A stretch of DNA of 64,000 bases, from contig RDEW01000003.1 of the NCBI GenBank assembly GCA_011109175.1, forward strand, positions 1,978,923-2,042,922, written 5' to 3'. Below are positions 10,117 through 22,384 of this stretch, one piece after another (positions within the stretch are counted from its first letter, which is position 1; each line of letters begins with the position of its first letter). The translations under genes were made by a program, and so were the position numbers. The notes beneath the pieces were generated by a model. That model was not told the DNA's origin, ran no database searches, and saw nothing but the letters and a program-made list of their open reading frames with translations. This DNA comes from Dicyema japonicum. Its lineage: Eukaryota; Dicyemida; Rhombozoa; Dicyemidae.

Positions 10117-11424
10117 TTATGGCTGAATTATGGTGGATCTCTTGGATTCGGGGAGTGAATTTGTTCTTTCGGCGTAATACTTGTCCCAGATGGCGTTGAG
10201 TAGTTCGACTGAGAGGATTTTGTTTGCATTTTCTGATATTTTCACAAACAGGAAGACTCCGTCCCGTCTTAGATAGTCGAAGACAAATCTGCGCATTAAA
10301 ATTTTCTTTGTTCTTTCGTATTCCTCCGGGAAGTTCTCCCTCACTGAGATTTCATCCCTTGATCCCACGTAGATTCGGCGCTTGATGTGTTCATAGCATG
10401 AATGGGGGAGCAGTAAGGACGTGGAGGTGATCACCAGACTTACAATTGAGAAGACTACTGAAGTCATTAGGATCCACCAAACGGTCATGAATATTTTTTC
10501 GTTAAACAAATTGATAGTGAGGACGCACTGTACTGTGTATTCGTTAATGTTGTGCCCCAACATTCTGATTTGTAGGTCACAGAGAGTTACCCGGGGGAAA
10601 TAATATGACTCCGCCATCAATCCCGTGTTGATGATTTCATTGGCTGCCTTGATGCCGTACCAGTGATATTCGTACCCCATAAATGTATCGAGCAGGTAAA
10701 GCTGACCAATCGAATTTATGATGTAGAGAATTTTGACGATGATATAGCTCCAGACCATAAAGTCCCCGTTTATGTCCAAGATCTGACTTAAGAACCTTTT
10801 AATTAAGTTTGATTTTCGAATAAATCTTTTATTTTCCTTTTTGGCTCTCATTTCGAACATCCTGACCAAATGATCTCTCAAGTAGTCAGCCATCTTGATT
10901 CTCTCAGTCGCCTTGGTTGCCGTAGAGAACAATTTGGCAGATTGGAGAACGTTGGAGATGTTCAACATTGAACTGGAAAAACAGGCGATCCATACACTGT
11001 GTGGGATGTAGAATAGAATGGCCTACACTAGAAAAGTGAGTCAACCTGGAAAAATAGGATAAACGTTGTCCACTGATAATAGGTCACTACATTCTTCTTT
11101 TCTTCGTGATTGGGGATCTCCTTCGATAATGGAACGTAGTATGTATTGGATATCCAACAAGCCTTAATAATTTGTAAATTTACTTTGTTGGTAAAATCGA
11201 TATAATTTTGGGTGAACTGAGCGGGACACCAGCACTCTATAGGATCCCCGACGTACTGTTTCGTACTGAGGATGACTGCAAAGGTGATCAGTATTGTTCT
11301 AATATATTTATGATTCAGTCGATCGACGAAATCATCACAACTTGCTGTTGTTCCAGATCCAAAACTAAAATTAACCAAATTAGGCCCACTCCTGCAAAAA
11401 GAACGACAAAAAGCCAGATGCCAT
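10117..11424 (-). CDS. Innexin (gap-junction channel protein)
   Basis: Four-pass membrane protein forming invertebrate gap junctions. Three exons (11424-11390, 11364-11046, 11022-10117) join with introns of 25 and 23 nt (both GT-AG) into exactly 420 codons. The start MASGFLSFFLQD precedes DDFVDRLNHKY and the first membrane segment; then YVGDPIECWCPAQF, ACWISNTYYVP and YYQWTTFILFFQ joined to AILFYIPHSVW (second segment). The second extracellular loop has FPRVTLCDLQIR and VQCVLTINLFNEKIF, followed by the fourth segment. The extracellular cysteines expected of the family are present. The cytoplasmic C-terminus is about 110 residues. It lies 392 bp downstream of the topoisomerase II stop, same strand. 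Intact; strong evidence for an animal genome. Confidence 0.95.
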
Positions 11425-11816
11425 TTTATTCTTCCCTGTCCTATATTACCAAACAATCTATAACTTTAGTAATGAATTTTGCTGCATATGCCATTTTAAA
11501 TAAGCGTTTTTTATCATTTTTAGTAAATCAATCTCGCACAATAATCATTACGACTATTCAAAAATGTGAATAAATAATCAACTCACTGAATAATGCAGCT
11601 AACAACTCAGAACCACTAATTAATTAAACACACAAATATTCACGTGTACTCAATATCACAATTGATTACAGTTTTTAAAGTCTCTCATCAAATTGACGTT
11701 TTATCGATGAGTATATTTTTCTCAACAAATCAATCAATCTTCCCTCAAGGAATAAACTTATTCAATCATCAAAGAATAAACTTATCAACAAAATTAAGCT
11801 TTTTAACAAACAAACA

Positions 11817-14800
11817 TCAGAAAGATCCAGAAGAACTTTCCCTGACAGAACCGATAGAACTGTTATCATCAATAAGAACAACTTCCTCATCACTCGAACT
11901 TACGATATTTTTTTCACGTGTTTTACGACTGATAACAGTTCTCTTAGTCACAACCTAAACGACTAAAGTCAGAATAATACAGCGTCCGTCCTCATCACGC
12001 ATAACCTTAGGTTTTTTCTTAAGGAATGTTCGAATGTCCATTACTACAACTGAGAAGACAATTAACCTGGGGATTTGATAGCCTCAGCATCCTTACCAAA
12101 CCGTTTAGCAAGGGGAATATCACACTTCTCAATGGGTGACTACAATATTATTAAAAATAAACCTTATGCTTTGTTGTTTTTCAATTTTGGGGGCTCCTGA
12201 GTCTTTTTTAATTTTTTAAGTTCACGGTTTTCCTTAGTCTGAGATATTGCGACGTATTTTTTAATATAACTATCCACATTTGGAGTAATACGGGTTGCAA
12301 AGTCAGAAGGCAGAGTCTCTGCAGCCACGGTTTGATTGTCCTTTCCCCTTCCTTTTCCCCTTAACAGCTGGTTTTCCACCCTCTGGCGGTTTGTTGTCCT
12401 CAGCCTCAGCCTTTTCCACTTTCTACAAATAATCATCTTCCAAACATCTAATTCCACCAAGAAGGCATCCAAATCATAGTTCCAAATATCACTCGGAGTC
12501 TTCTTCCTTAAAATATCCAATTCCTCAATCTTAAGATCTCGTTTCCTTAGCAACTCCTGGTGATCATCCCTGCTGTAACACCAGAGTGGCATCTTCATTA
12601 TGTAATTATAATCAGCTCCAGTCTCATCACTAACATCCTCTTCCTCTTCCTAAACATATCCACCAACGAGACCTCCACATAGCCTTTCTTCATTTTCTTC
12701 AACTGATCATTCCACCTTTTAACAGGATCCACATCATATTTCCGTGAAACCAGTAAGGCCACAATATCCTTCCGCGATTTGTTCTCTACAAGTAATTCAA
12801 CCCCCAACCAATAGCAATCTTCCCTGACAGTCTCTCGTCAATAAATCTCGCCTGATTCTTTAGCTTCTGAGTCTCTGCAGCGAGACTTCCCTCCAAATAA
12901 TCCTTCCTTATTTTGTAGTACTTCAATCTGACTGTAAAAAATTCATTTAAAATTTGTTCGGCAGAAGTGAACTTTTTTAGGACTCCTCCAGAATCAAACA
13001 GAACCTGAAATAAGCAACCCTCAACCATAGAACTGGTAGATAATGTTGTCTGTAGTTTAAACACATTATGTAGTCCCTTATTCTCCCATTTGGAAACATC
13101 ATCCTTCAGTTTCACCACAAACCGAACAGTAGTGTCTGTGTTATACTCCTTATACTCACTACAATCATTAATTTTGGGTAACTTTATGATTGAGGGACAC
13201 TTCTCTGACCCGTTTAGAAAGTTCTCCAATTCATCTTCCTTATAAGGCTGAGTCCATGTCTTTATCGGTAATTCCGTGATTTCTATCGTCTTTGAGTCCA
13301 ATACTCCCACTTCACCACTCACAACGTACTTGTCTCTACTAACAGGAGTAATGACTCCCCTAAAGTTCTTATAGCTCGGATTCTAAACTAACATCCAAAA
13401 CTACCATTTGAACTATCTCCTGTCCCATAATGAGTCTCCTAATGTTAGCTACAATCTCCCTAATGTCAAAATTGGGGATATGAGTACTCCAACCAGTCCC
13501 AATACCATCAGCCCCATTAACCAATACAAGTGGTATAATAGGCACATAGTAAACAGGCTCAATATATTGTCCATCATCATATATATAGTTTAGAATGTGA
13601 TCGTCGTCCTTGTTAAACACGTGACGAGCGAGAGGACTACATTAATCAGCAACCACCTTAGCGACGTGAATATATATCGAGAACTGGCTGCATCTTTCCC
13701 CCCATGAAGTCTAGTGCCAAACTGTCCAATAGGTTGCAGAATATTCAGATTATTACTCCCAACAAAGTTGTGGGCTAAATTGACTATTGTACTCATCAAG
13801 GATTGCTACATTCACACAACAACACAACCTCTCCGTGATGGTATGACGATAACTCAGAGACAGACCCAGCCAGCTGGGCAACCTTGATCTCCTTAGTAAT
13901 ATTCCTCTTCAAACAAGTAAACAGAACTTTGCGCTGTCCAGGTTTGAGTCCTACAGTAAGTAATATGACCACAACCATCAACAAGTGAGGGAATCGATCT
14001 ATTATTATCCGTATTACTGAACAATATCAATTCCTTGTTTATAAAATCATTATAGGATATCGAACTAGTGCCAGTTTCGTACAAAAATTGCTACAATCAC
14101 ACAAAAACAAACATCTGGTAGTCCCATTTCCACACGTGACCGACAGTCCTCCATCCAGCTGGTCAGCCATTGTTTCCTATCCTCAATTCTCTTCTTACAA
14201 AAAGCCTTAGATTACCAAACACACAACCAAATCTATAGCATTGTCATCTTCAGCACTATTATATGTGAACCCAATTCTGTGTCTTCTCATATTTGAAAAG
14301 TATTCCTTTGCTTCCTTTGAGGTGGATGTTCCCAAACCTCAAATAACTTGGTGACCAACCTTTGTAGTACTTGAGTCTCCATGTGTACCAGTCTGGACAG
14401 GAAGCCTTCCAATTCTCAAACTCAGGAATGCTGTAAAACGAAAATTCCTGTCTGGATTTGTGGACCTAAGCTTAGAAAACCACCAAACTTTAATAATTGG
14501 AGTAATAAACTGATCAATAAAGTTATTTTTGATTAGTTGTGGCCAAAAGTAGTGGATTGCGTTTATTACAAGTCCCTTTATGTGGGACCCGTCCTGGTCC
14601 TGATCTGCCATCACCATGATTTTCCCATATCTCAATGAATTCAGCTTGTTCGGGTCAGAGTAGTTCTCTTTGAACTGCAATCCTATGATTTTCGTTAGAT
14701 TCACAACTTCTTGGTTAGCCATAATCTGATAATTAACATGCAAAACCTGTTTGTGGGCTGCGTCTCTCACATTCAACAGCTTTCCTCGCAGAGGGAATAC

Positions 14801-16356
14801 GCCATAGTTATCCCTTCCAATAACTCCCAGTCCTGCAATGGCCAATGCCTTAGCAGAATCTCCCTCGGTGAGGATAAGTGTGCATTTATGAGAATTCTTA
14901 GTTCCAGCATCATTAGCATCGTCCAGTTTGGGTATTCCCTTCACTTTGACGGTCTTCGAACCTTTGATTTTGCTTGACAACTGTTGATGCTGTTTAGCCT
15001 TCACCCAACTCAGAATATTATCCATGATGGTACTTTTCACAACCTATATTAATAAGAGATGATAACCTGCCCAATAAACTTATCCCCCAACTGACAGGTG
15101 GACCCAAACGCCTTAGGGAGTAACTCCTTGTCTGGGAGTCAAAGCTCGGATTCACAATCTTACAGTTTATAAACACCCAGAGGTGATTCTTTATCTAAAA
15201 CTATATTTGGGAGATCACCTGACCAGGTTTAAGCACAGATTCTTTGCTTTTCTTTTTAGCCGCCTCTAACAACTTTGATGTGAGTTGATCCACAATATAG
15301 TCCACGTGTCGACCACCCTACTATAATAAATTAATCACAACTCTGTGTGTAGCTATATTATTGACAAAACTGACTTGTCTGAAGTTACCGTCACTGGCCA
15401 CGACAGCAACCTCCCACCACTCACCAATAGCATCGTAAATAACGGATAGTGGTTGACCCAAGTCGTCCATTTTGTCCTTTGTGTACAAGTTTATATAATC
15501 TCGGAAATTAGAAACCTAATGTGAACATGATAACCCACCATGAGTGTATTTCCGTTGAGGACAACCTTAACCCCCATCGTTGTGGCGGCAATGTCATAAG
15601 CTCGGCGACTGAAAAGGGCCACAATGTCGTCGTCCAATATGTCTCTCCCAAATTTGGCCAAATCGGGGGAGAATTTAACACGTGTAAAGTCCCTTCTGTC
15701 AGCTCCCCATATTTTGGCTTCCTCAGCCACAGACATGTTATTTCTCCAAACCTATCTATAAATGAGAGCTAATGACTGCTTCCCATGTTCCTTACATGAC
15801 GTCTCCACTGAGAACATTGTACTGAAGATATTGCATAACTTGGCTCCATAGCCGTTCCGTCCACCGTTATCTTGTCGTCCTTATCGTCGTAGTTGCTGGA
15901 TGTTAGAAGATGACCGAAAATAAGTGTGGGGATAATGATCTTCTCTTTTTTATGCTCCACCACAGGAATCCCAGCACCATCGTTAAAAACGGATATGAGG
16001 TTCTTTTCACTGCAAATTAGAAACGAGTAAACGAGTCAATGTCGATTTTTATAGTAGACATGGTCGAATCTCTGACCTTATTGTCAGCAGCATTGACAAG
16101 AATTTCGTCAAATATCTTATATAGCCCTGGCACATAGTTCAACTCCTTTTGGATCATCTTTTCTTCAGTTTGGTCGTACACCCATTGCATCTATTATGTT
16201 AATATCCTCATTATACTTGAGTTACATTCTCAGATGACCCAATGTATGTATCAGGTCTCAGGAGAACGTGTTCCAGCTGAGTTACCTTCTGGTAAACGTC
16301 CTCTACAGTTTTTTTAGTTGGTGCCTGCAAAAAATCTAAATAGCAACAACAACCAT
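11817..16356 (-). CDS. TOP2: DNA topoisomerase II (eukaryotic type IIA)
   Basis: ATP-dependent double-strand passage enzyme, nuclear. Blocks in order: [27 protein letters not shown] (ATPase), [35 protein letters not shown] with [13 protein letters not shown] and [40 protein letters not shown] (active-site Tyr near 13.67 kb), [13 protein letters not shown]; then a charged tail ending [12 protein letters not shown] at 16356, stop at 11817. About 20 introns, nearly all 20-26 nt; the first is 26 nt after two or so codons. One 30-nt junction near 12.15 kb appears GC-AG. The frame breaks by one base at four or so places (about 15.87, 15.77, 15.14 and 12.37 kb) inside conserved sequence, from assembly indels or decay. 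Identity certain, integrity not. Confidence 0.92.
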
Positions 16357-16569
16357 TAGACTAGTGGTTAAACAAAGAACGCGGCAATTTTTTACAAAAC
16401 ACTTTAAATACATTTTATTATTTTTTAATTTTATTAAAAAATTAACTTTATTAATTTTGTTATTGTGCTTTTCCTTTTCGCATAAAAATCCTAAAATATA
16501 GGATTTCTTAACAAATGTAAAACACCGCCCTACGACCTTTGAAATTTCAAAATTCGCATTCTTAGAATC

Positions 16570-18350
16570 ATTCTTGAGACATTATTATTGAACCAAAAAC
16601 CACCGTCATATCCAAAATAACAAAATTCAGGTGATCCCAGCCTCCCTCAACAGTCTCCGCATTTTTTTCTCGGTGTTCCGACTGCGTTCCTGCGCATTTC
16701 CGATATAGACGGGGTTCGCATACTCGAGTCCTTCGCAGGAGAACTGTTCCATTCGCCTCTATCATAATTTATAGGTTTCTTGGCAGAATTTCCACTCGGG
16801 AATATTTCCTTAGTAGGTTTGCTGCTTTTACTTGAATGTTGCATATTTTCGTTCAAATTCGTTGCAGAAAGGTTAGATCCCCAAATATTACATGCGTATC
16901 CTATTGTAGCTTCGATGAACTGTTTGTATATGACATCCAGATTACTCAGATTTTTTGTCTCTTAGGTTTCTCAAGAACGCCTTCAGGAAGTTGATTTTTT
17001 TCGTACAAGTCAATAACATATTTTCGACATGTTTCGTAAAGGTTAAGAAGGTGTCAAAGGTAACTCCCAGGATTTTCTGGTATTTGTTTTGCGGGACAAT
17101 CTTCCCATCCAGTGTGACGTCATTTGATACTTTCCTAGTTTCTGTTTGTCGTGAATAATGTCAACACCGACTTCTCCGGGCTAGCAGTCAATTGATTTTC
17201 CCGAAGCCATAAATTAATTTATTCAGATTCGTTGCTTCCACAATACTCAATCCCTCGAGGCAATGACTATATCACCAGCATACGTTAATAATATGTCATC
17301 GTCCCCCTGATGGAGTGGCAAGTCATTCATCATAACGTTATACAAGAGGGGAGATAATGGGGAGCCCTGGGGAACGCCATTTGCTAATAGTCTCGATACG
17401 GAACATCGATTGCCATAGTGTACTCGTCCTCGTCGACCACTCAAGAAATTTCAACCACAATTTCAGGTTTGCGTCAATGTTCGACGAATATATTTTGTGC
17501 GTGATAATCTTCCTCGAAACCGAGTCAAAAGCCTTCTGATATCAATTGAGCATACAATCGTCTTTTTCTGTCCTGGTCTTTTGTTAAGGCCATCTGTTAT
17601 GAACTTCTTTAATGTATTTAGGTGTGATAGTTGATCGTCCCTCTTTAAAACCATGCTGAAATCTGGCATCCGGGAGGGAATGTCGTGTGAGTGTCATAAC
17701 CATCCTTTCTAGGATTCTTGTCTGGACCACAAGAGCGAAAAGGCCTGTAAGAAGCAGGGTCCTCCTTTGGTTCCCAGGCTTCAGTATTGGATGAATATTC
17801 AAAGTTTCCATATAGCGGGAATACAGTTGAAGTTGATTGAGTAGTTGAAGATGCATGTTAGTGCTGATATCCCACTGCCCATCTTTTTCAACAGAATAAT
17901 TGGGATCCCGTCCGGTCCACAGGAATGTTGTTCTTTGTTCGAAATCTTCAAAGCGACATCTCCCGGTAGAACATACATTGTTAGATGCTTCCTTTTCTGT
18001 TTCGGATTTTTGTGTGGAGAAATATCCATCCTTTGGAATGGTTTGTGGCTTATTCTAACACAATGTTTGATATATTTATTCAGATCCACCTCCTGTTTAC
18101 GGTTTCCCTCGATATTGTTTTCAGCGTTTTTGCCATTTCGCAGGATCCTCCACATCTTGGTAAGTGAACTATTTTTTTCATAGCTCTAGAAATTCGGCTC
18201 AGTTTTGATTTTTGAAGAAGTTTTGTCTTTTCGTTGATCTTCATGTTTAGTGCACGGATTCTGTTAGTATCATGTTTTCCGTATTGATTCTTTTTTAACG
18301 TAAAAAAATTGATAGTAATTAATTCGTTACTATTTATTATTAATAGCAAT
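16570..18350 (-). mobile_element. LINE family C (Jockey-like), 5'-truncated, decayed
   Basis: Minus strand, successive frames: CGPDGIPIILLKKMGSG, NFNCIPAIWKL, DARFQHGFKEGRSTI, LSGRRGRVHYGN, GVPQGSPLSPLLYN and LLTYAGDIVIASRD, then KILGVTFDTFLTF, FLKAFLRNL, a PRLYRKCAG...SEHREK block and a final GIT-stop type end. These are the boxes of a Jockey-type reverse transcriptase plus its downstream region. The catalytic YADD is YAGD (about 17,270-17,285), which would inactivate it. It abuts LINE B in the same orientation. Confidence 0.7.
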
Positions 18351-18369
18351 CTCCGCGGAACCAGAAAAG

Positions 18370-20425
18370 TTAACTAATTTGAGATTCCACTTTTGCCATG
18401 CATCTCTGGATACGCGCTGTAAGTCGTTTCCATCCTTGGTAAAATGTGCTACTTCACCATAGGACCCGTTAAAATCAATTTTTATAAAATTTTAAAAAGA
18501 TGACTTTTCACCTAAAGATGTCAATCAACTTTAAAAAATAAAGTTCGAGTTGTACAACCGAAATCGAAGGCGAATGCCTATGTACTTTCGCCGCATCCAG
18601 ATCGCCCACAATTTTTTGAAAGAAGCAACCGCCAGAACTTTCCTGTGAATAACGTTCTCCGAGTCACCGAGGAGAGATCCTCCTTTCTTGCATGTTCTCC
18701 ACTTTTCCTCGTTTCTCGTCGTGCAACCGGATATGCTAGTTCTTTCCGTTTTGTCCGGGTTTACTTCTGGGACCAGTCCTCTAACCCTTGAAGGATCACT
18801 TTTAGTATAGTTTCCAGCGAATCCATATCCCAGCAGACTAAATCAATATAATCGGCGTAGATTACTTCCATCATGTTAGTGAAACAATTCTTTTCCCGGA
18901 GAAGTCTTAGAGCTGCCTCCAGGAATATTATGAATAGGACCGGGATAACGAGTCTCTCTGTGGTGCGCCGATGTCGGTTTTAAATCTTGTTGAGTTGTAA
19001 TTTCCCACACGCACTGATACCGATGTGTTGGAGAGTAAAAATCTGTTTGACTTGGGTTCAGGAACCCACTTACAGGGTCTGAGATACGATCCAGCATAAC
19101 AAGAGAGTATTCTCCTTATCGTATTCATTAGTGTAATCGGGCGTAGACTGTTAGATTTCCTCTTTCCTTTCCAAGTTTCTGAATTGGGATCAAGGTGTCA
19201 TTCCCTGCATCAAATGAACTGTGACATTGTTCAGGATTAACTCAGCCATCCTGTCTGGCGCGTATTTCAATAATTTTGCATTCACGTTGTCCGGTCCAGG
19301 GGCTCTGCAATTCTTGAGCTTACCCAAGGCTAAAACGACTTCGTAATGCGTGATGTTTTGATTCAGGTCTCTGGGAATTCATTCGAACGGTTCCAAGTGT
19401 TCATTGAGATTTAGTCGTTTTTTGTAGAAAGCGGCAATTTTATTTGCTCATTTTTGGCCGTTGATTATTACTTTTCCTGTGTCATCAAGAACTGTGATTA
19501 TTTCCGATCTGGTATTGCGGGATAATTTTTTAACCGCAGCAAACATTTTTGCAACATGTTTGTACCGTTCGGCGTCTTTTGCCAAGTTATTCAGTGTATG
19601 CCGCACTAGTTCCCTCACTCTTCTCTTTATTTTGTATTTGAAACTGTTGCGTTCTCTTTTAAGAGAGTCAGTGAGGTTTGTCGAGTTTGAATACTCGATT
19701 GAGAGTAAGAGTTTTCTTTGGTTTTTCGACAGTTCTTCTATTTCTTTGTCAAATGTTCCTTTGAATCTCCTTGGGCGATTTCCCAGTACATCCCAGCAAC
19801 ATGCCTGACACTGATAGAAATATTCTTCCATAGCAGCCCGGGTGACATATTCGTGTCGACATCTTCCAACAGTTTCGATATTTTCTCGTCGTACTTTTTA
19901 TGGGTATTGTCGGAAGTACATAGAGCCTCCACGGCTAAGGTCATGCTCCGCATACGAACTGCCAGTGCTTCGGAGATTCCAAGGCGTCGCTTTAGAATGA
20001 GACGTGCAACTAGTAGTCTATGATCACTTGAGGTCATCATGCCACTGTACGTACGGGAGTCCGTGGGTAGCACCCTCTATGTTTGCCTGCATACTATATA
20101 GTCGATTTGGTTAAATATATTGACGCGATTTCCTTGGGAGTCTCTCCTCTGCCTTGTCCAAGTCTTAATATGTCACGCAGCATGTCGGAACGCCGTGTTA
20201 CAAAGGAACAGTCCAAATGACTCGCAGAAGTGCATAAGGGCCTCCCCGGACAGATTTCTGTTACCTCGAGCGTGGCTGCCCGAGCAATTTTATTCGTTCC
20301 GTTTTTTTCCCACTTTGGAATTCCAGTCTCCCACTATAAAGAGCATATGATAGGGACGAGTAGAAATTGTCAAGTTCTCTGCGTTGGCGGATACCCTCAC
20401 TGTGCCGGATAACACAAAACAATCT
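18370..20425 (-). mobile_element. LINE family B, endonuclease to reverse transcriptase, decayed
   Basis: Minus strand from 20.42 kb: MLFIVGDWNSKVGK, GNRNLSGEAL, GLFLCNTAF, HIKTWTRQRRDS, NQIDYIVC and TSSDHRLLVARL (APE endonuclease blocks). A basic linker ORF follows (19831-19448 region), then KNCRAPGPDNVNAKLLKYAP, FIIFLEAALRLL and EVIYADYIDLV. The catalytic box is YADY instead of YADD (18,845-18,868). Frames change many times. This is the most complete family B copy in the window. Confidence 0.7.
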
Positions 20426-20429
20426 TTTC

Positions 20430-21215
20430 TCTAATTTTCACAATTATTGCCTTTACTGAAGCAATTAGGATATCTACATACAAAATCCCTTCATCTTCAC
20501 AGTTCCTGAATAAATTCATTAAGCACGTGCAACATAAATGTTCTCATATTTGAAATGAACGAAAGCAAGTTCTGTCCTTTAATGTTTAATTTCTTTATAG
20601 TGCCAGATTATCATTAGGAGATTGATCCAAGTAAATCAAGTCCAGTAATTATGCCTAGAACCTATGAACGTCAGGAGAATGAAGGATGCAACAAAGAATC
20701 GTTTTAGAAGATTTGTTTCCATTAATGTTATAATGGACTCTATCTGCTAAAGAAAGGTTCCACGAACGTCTGATAAAAGAGATTCCAAAAACTGTAGAAA
20801 TGTATTGATTTCTAATATGGATTGTTCTACTTAGACCACAGACCATGCTGAACACATAGGAACGCTTATCACAAGGAGGGAAAGGATGAGAGAACGGAGC
20901 TGGCTTATTGATCACATTTCCTTACAATCGTCAGGAAATGCGTTTTAAATTCTGAAAGCAGCCAGCCGTGAATAAAAGGAACTTGGAAACAAAATAATGT
21001 CCATTCCATTTAGAACAAAATATTTAAGAATTAGGTAACACCAAAATTAGTGTAGCCCACAATAGTCGAAATTTAATTTTTGTTGTCAAAGCATCCAGTC
21101 CTAGATTACCGCGCATCCACACAAGAATGATATGGATCAAATAATCTTATCAACGTTATTAATCCACTAGTTCGTTTAGTTAAGTCATGTCCTACACTGT
21201 AGCAGACAAAAAAGA
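20430..21215. other. No gene recognised
   Basis: About 790 bp with a single 86-codon minus-strand ORF (20655-20915) of no recognisable family and no repeat match found. It ends just before the tRNA. Confidence 0.4.
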
Positions 21216-21217
21216 AA

Positions 21218-21290
21218 CGCCCTCGGCCGGATTCGAACCAGCAACCTTGCGGTTAACAGCCGCACGCGCTAACCGTTGCGCCACGAAGGC
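21218..21290 (-). tRNA. tRNA-Asn (GTT)
   Basis: The 73-nt minus-strand sequence folds as a cloverleaf. The acceptor stem GCCTTCG pairs with CGAGGGC (one G-T wobble) with discriminator G. The D arm is GCGC-AACGGTTA-GCGC, the anticodon stem TGCGG/CCGCA around loop CTGTTAA (anticodon GTT), and the T arm has GGTTCGAAT. No intron. A run of T follows a few bases downstream (caaaaaag read from plus), a plausible Pol III terminator. Boxes A and B are intact, so it is probably functional. Confidence 0.95.
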
Positions 21291-21442
21291 TTTTTATATA
21301 GAAAATATTATTAGATAAATATTCCAATTATTATTAGTCCTGAGATGTCAATATACTTTCGTGTAGAAAATAGAATCACCTATGAGCTCGATTTAAAAAT
21401 CACAACGTTTCCCCCGTGTTTAGACATGCAAAAGCGCTGGCT

Positions 21443-21650
21443 TCAAAGAAAGTTTCGAGCAACATTTTCTGTGTCAGATTTTCTCAGTCTCTCTCCAAGC
21501 ATTGACAAGTACATCGTAAAGTTTGGATTTCCTTGAGCTCTGTCCAGCATTTCGTCAAGATCAACCTCGTTTGGACTTATATCCACTAATAATAAAGATA
21601 GGTTTCCCACTAAGGTCAATCTTTGAAATAATTCGAATCTAGATACTTTT
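21443..21650 (-). pseudogene. Myosin regulatory light chain-like exon fragment
   Basis: Minus strand encodes PNEVDLDEMLDRAQGN, NFTMYLSMLGERLRKSDTEN and then, shifted, AFACLNTGET. The order and spacing match the middle of EF-hand myosin regulatory light chains (the DxMMxEAPGPINFTMFLTMFGE-type stretch, from memory). A 25-nt GT-AG intron is readable just upstream, joining KIDL to MDISPNEV. The N-terminal EF-hand is missing where a SINE lies (21652-21760), and the C-terminal half is lost after AFAC. A single shifted remnant, so probably a pseudogene. Confidence 0.6.
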
Positions 21651-21651
21651 G

Positions 21652-21762
21652 CTTTACGAGTGACTCCGTCATCAGTGAACATTGTTCTTTACTTAAATAA
21701 AAGTGTGTGCCCTGCCTGAGAGGAGCTATAGATAATATGGGTCTGAGTATAAGTGCAGTTTG
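21652..21762 (+). repeat. tRNA-derived SINE, 3' half
   Basis: cgagtgactccgtcatcagt, tgttctttacttaaat, aaagtgtgtgccctgcc and ggagctatagataatatg match the 3' half of the full SINE at 43.24-43.56 kb, with an internal deletion. It truncates the upstream side of the light-chain fragment. Confidence 0.65.
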
Positions 21763-21904
21763 ACAAGTTGTGGAGAATTGTAATACCAACACATTGTTGT
21801 GAGGAAGTACCAAATGGAGGAACAGGTTGGAACGGAAAAACAAAATATAGGATTATATTTATATTATGATTAAAGTTGTTATGATTACACATTCTGAGAG
21901 ATCT

Positions 21905-22300
21905 TAGAGACCATTGCTTTATTTCTGATTCAGTTGATTATTCTTACCTTGTCGAATGGCTACACAGTCTGTGTATGCCTCTGTGGTGCATTGCTTTGTA
22001 CTAGCTCTGGTGAATAGGTGGAGTATTCATTTGAACTATAATAGGCAAAATCATGTTAAACTAAGAGGGGATCCTTCAGGGTGATAGTATGTCTCCGATA
22101 CTCTCCGTTTGGAGTTCTTTGAGAGTATTGCAAGACTGCAATATATTTTTGGTTCGATCAACAAATATATGTCCACATTGTAGATCCAGAACATGTCAGT
22201 TAGCTACTCAGAGTGGGTCCATTCTCTACCACGACTATGTGTGGAGAAAAAAAGTAGTTAGGAAAATTTCATTTTTAAGAAATGAAATAAATAATTGATT
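21905..22300 (+). mobile_element. R2/R4-type LINE (family A) fragment, internally deleted
   Basis: Plus strand gives DSVDYSYLVEWLHSLCMPLW, a match to DSVDHSYLVECLHSLCMPVW in the copy at 33.25 kb, then GGVFI/NRWSIHLNY-like and GDSMSP blocks in shifted frames. It ends with NICPHCRSRTCQLATQSG and HDYVWRKKVVRKI, which resembles the C-terminal cysteine knuckle of R2/R4 elements. The RT core between these blocks is deleted. Confidence 0.6.
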
Positions 22301-22384
22301 AGGTTGGCTAAAATTATAAAAATTATCAAATAAATGTAACATTTTTGCTTATCTTATGAATTACTTGACCCTGACGGTAACATT

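Noticed and set aside
11424-11817. Topoisomerase II and innexin as an operon
   Set aside because: Same strand with a gap of about 390 bp, but no trans-splice evidence and unrelated functions.
15135-15170. A 32-nt GT-AG intron (starting gtaagattgtg) that would repair the topoisomerase II frame
   Set aside because: It would delete [13 protein letters not shown], which matches conserved topoisomerase II sequence, so a one-base indel is more likely.
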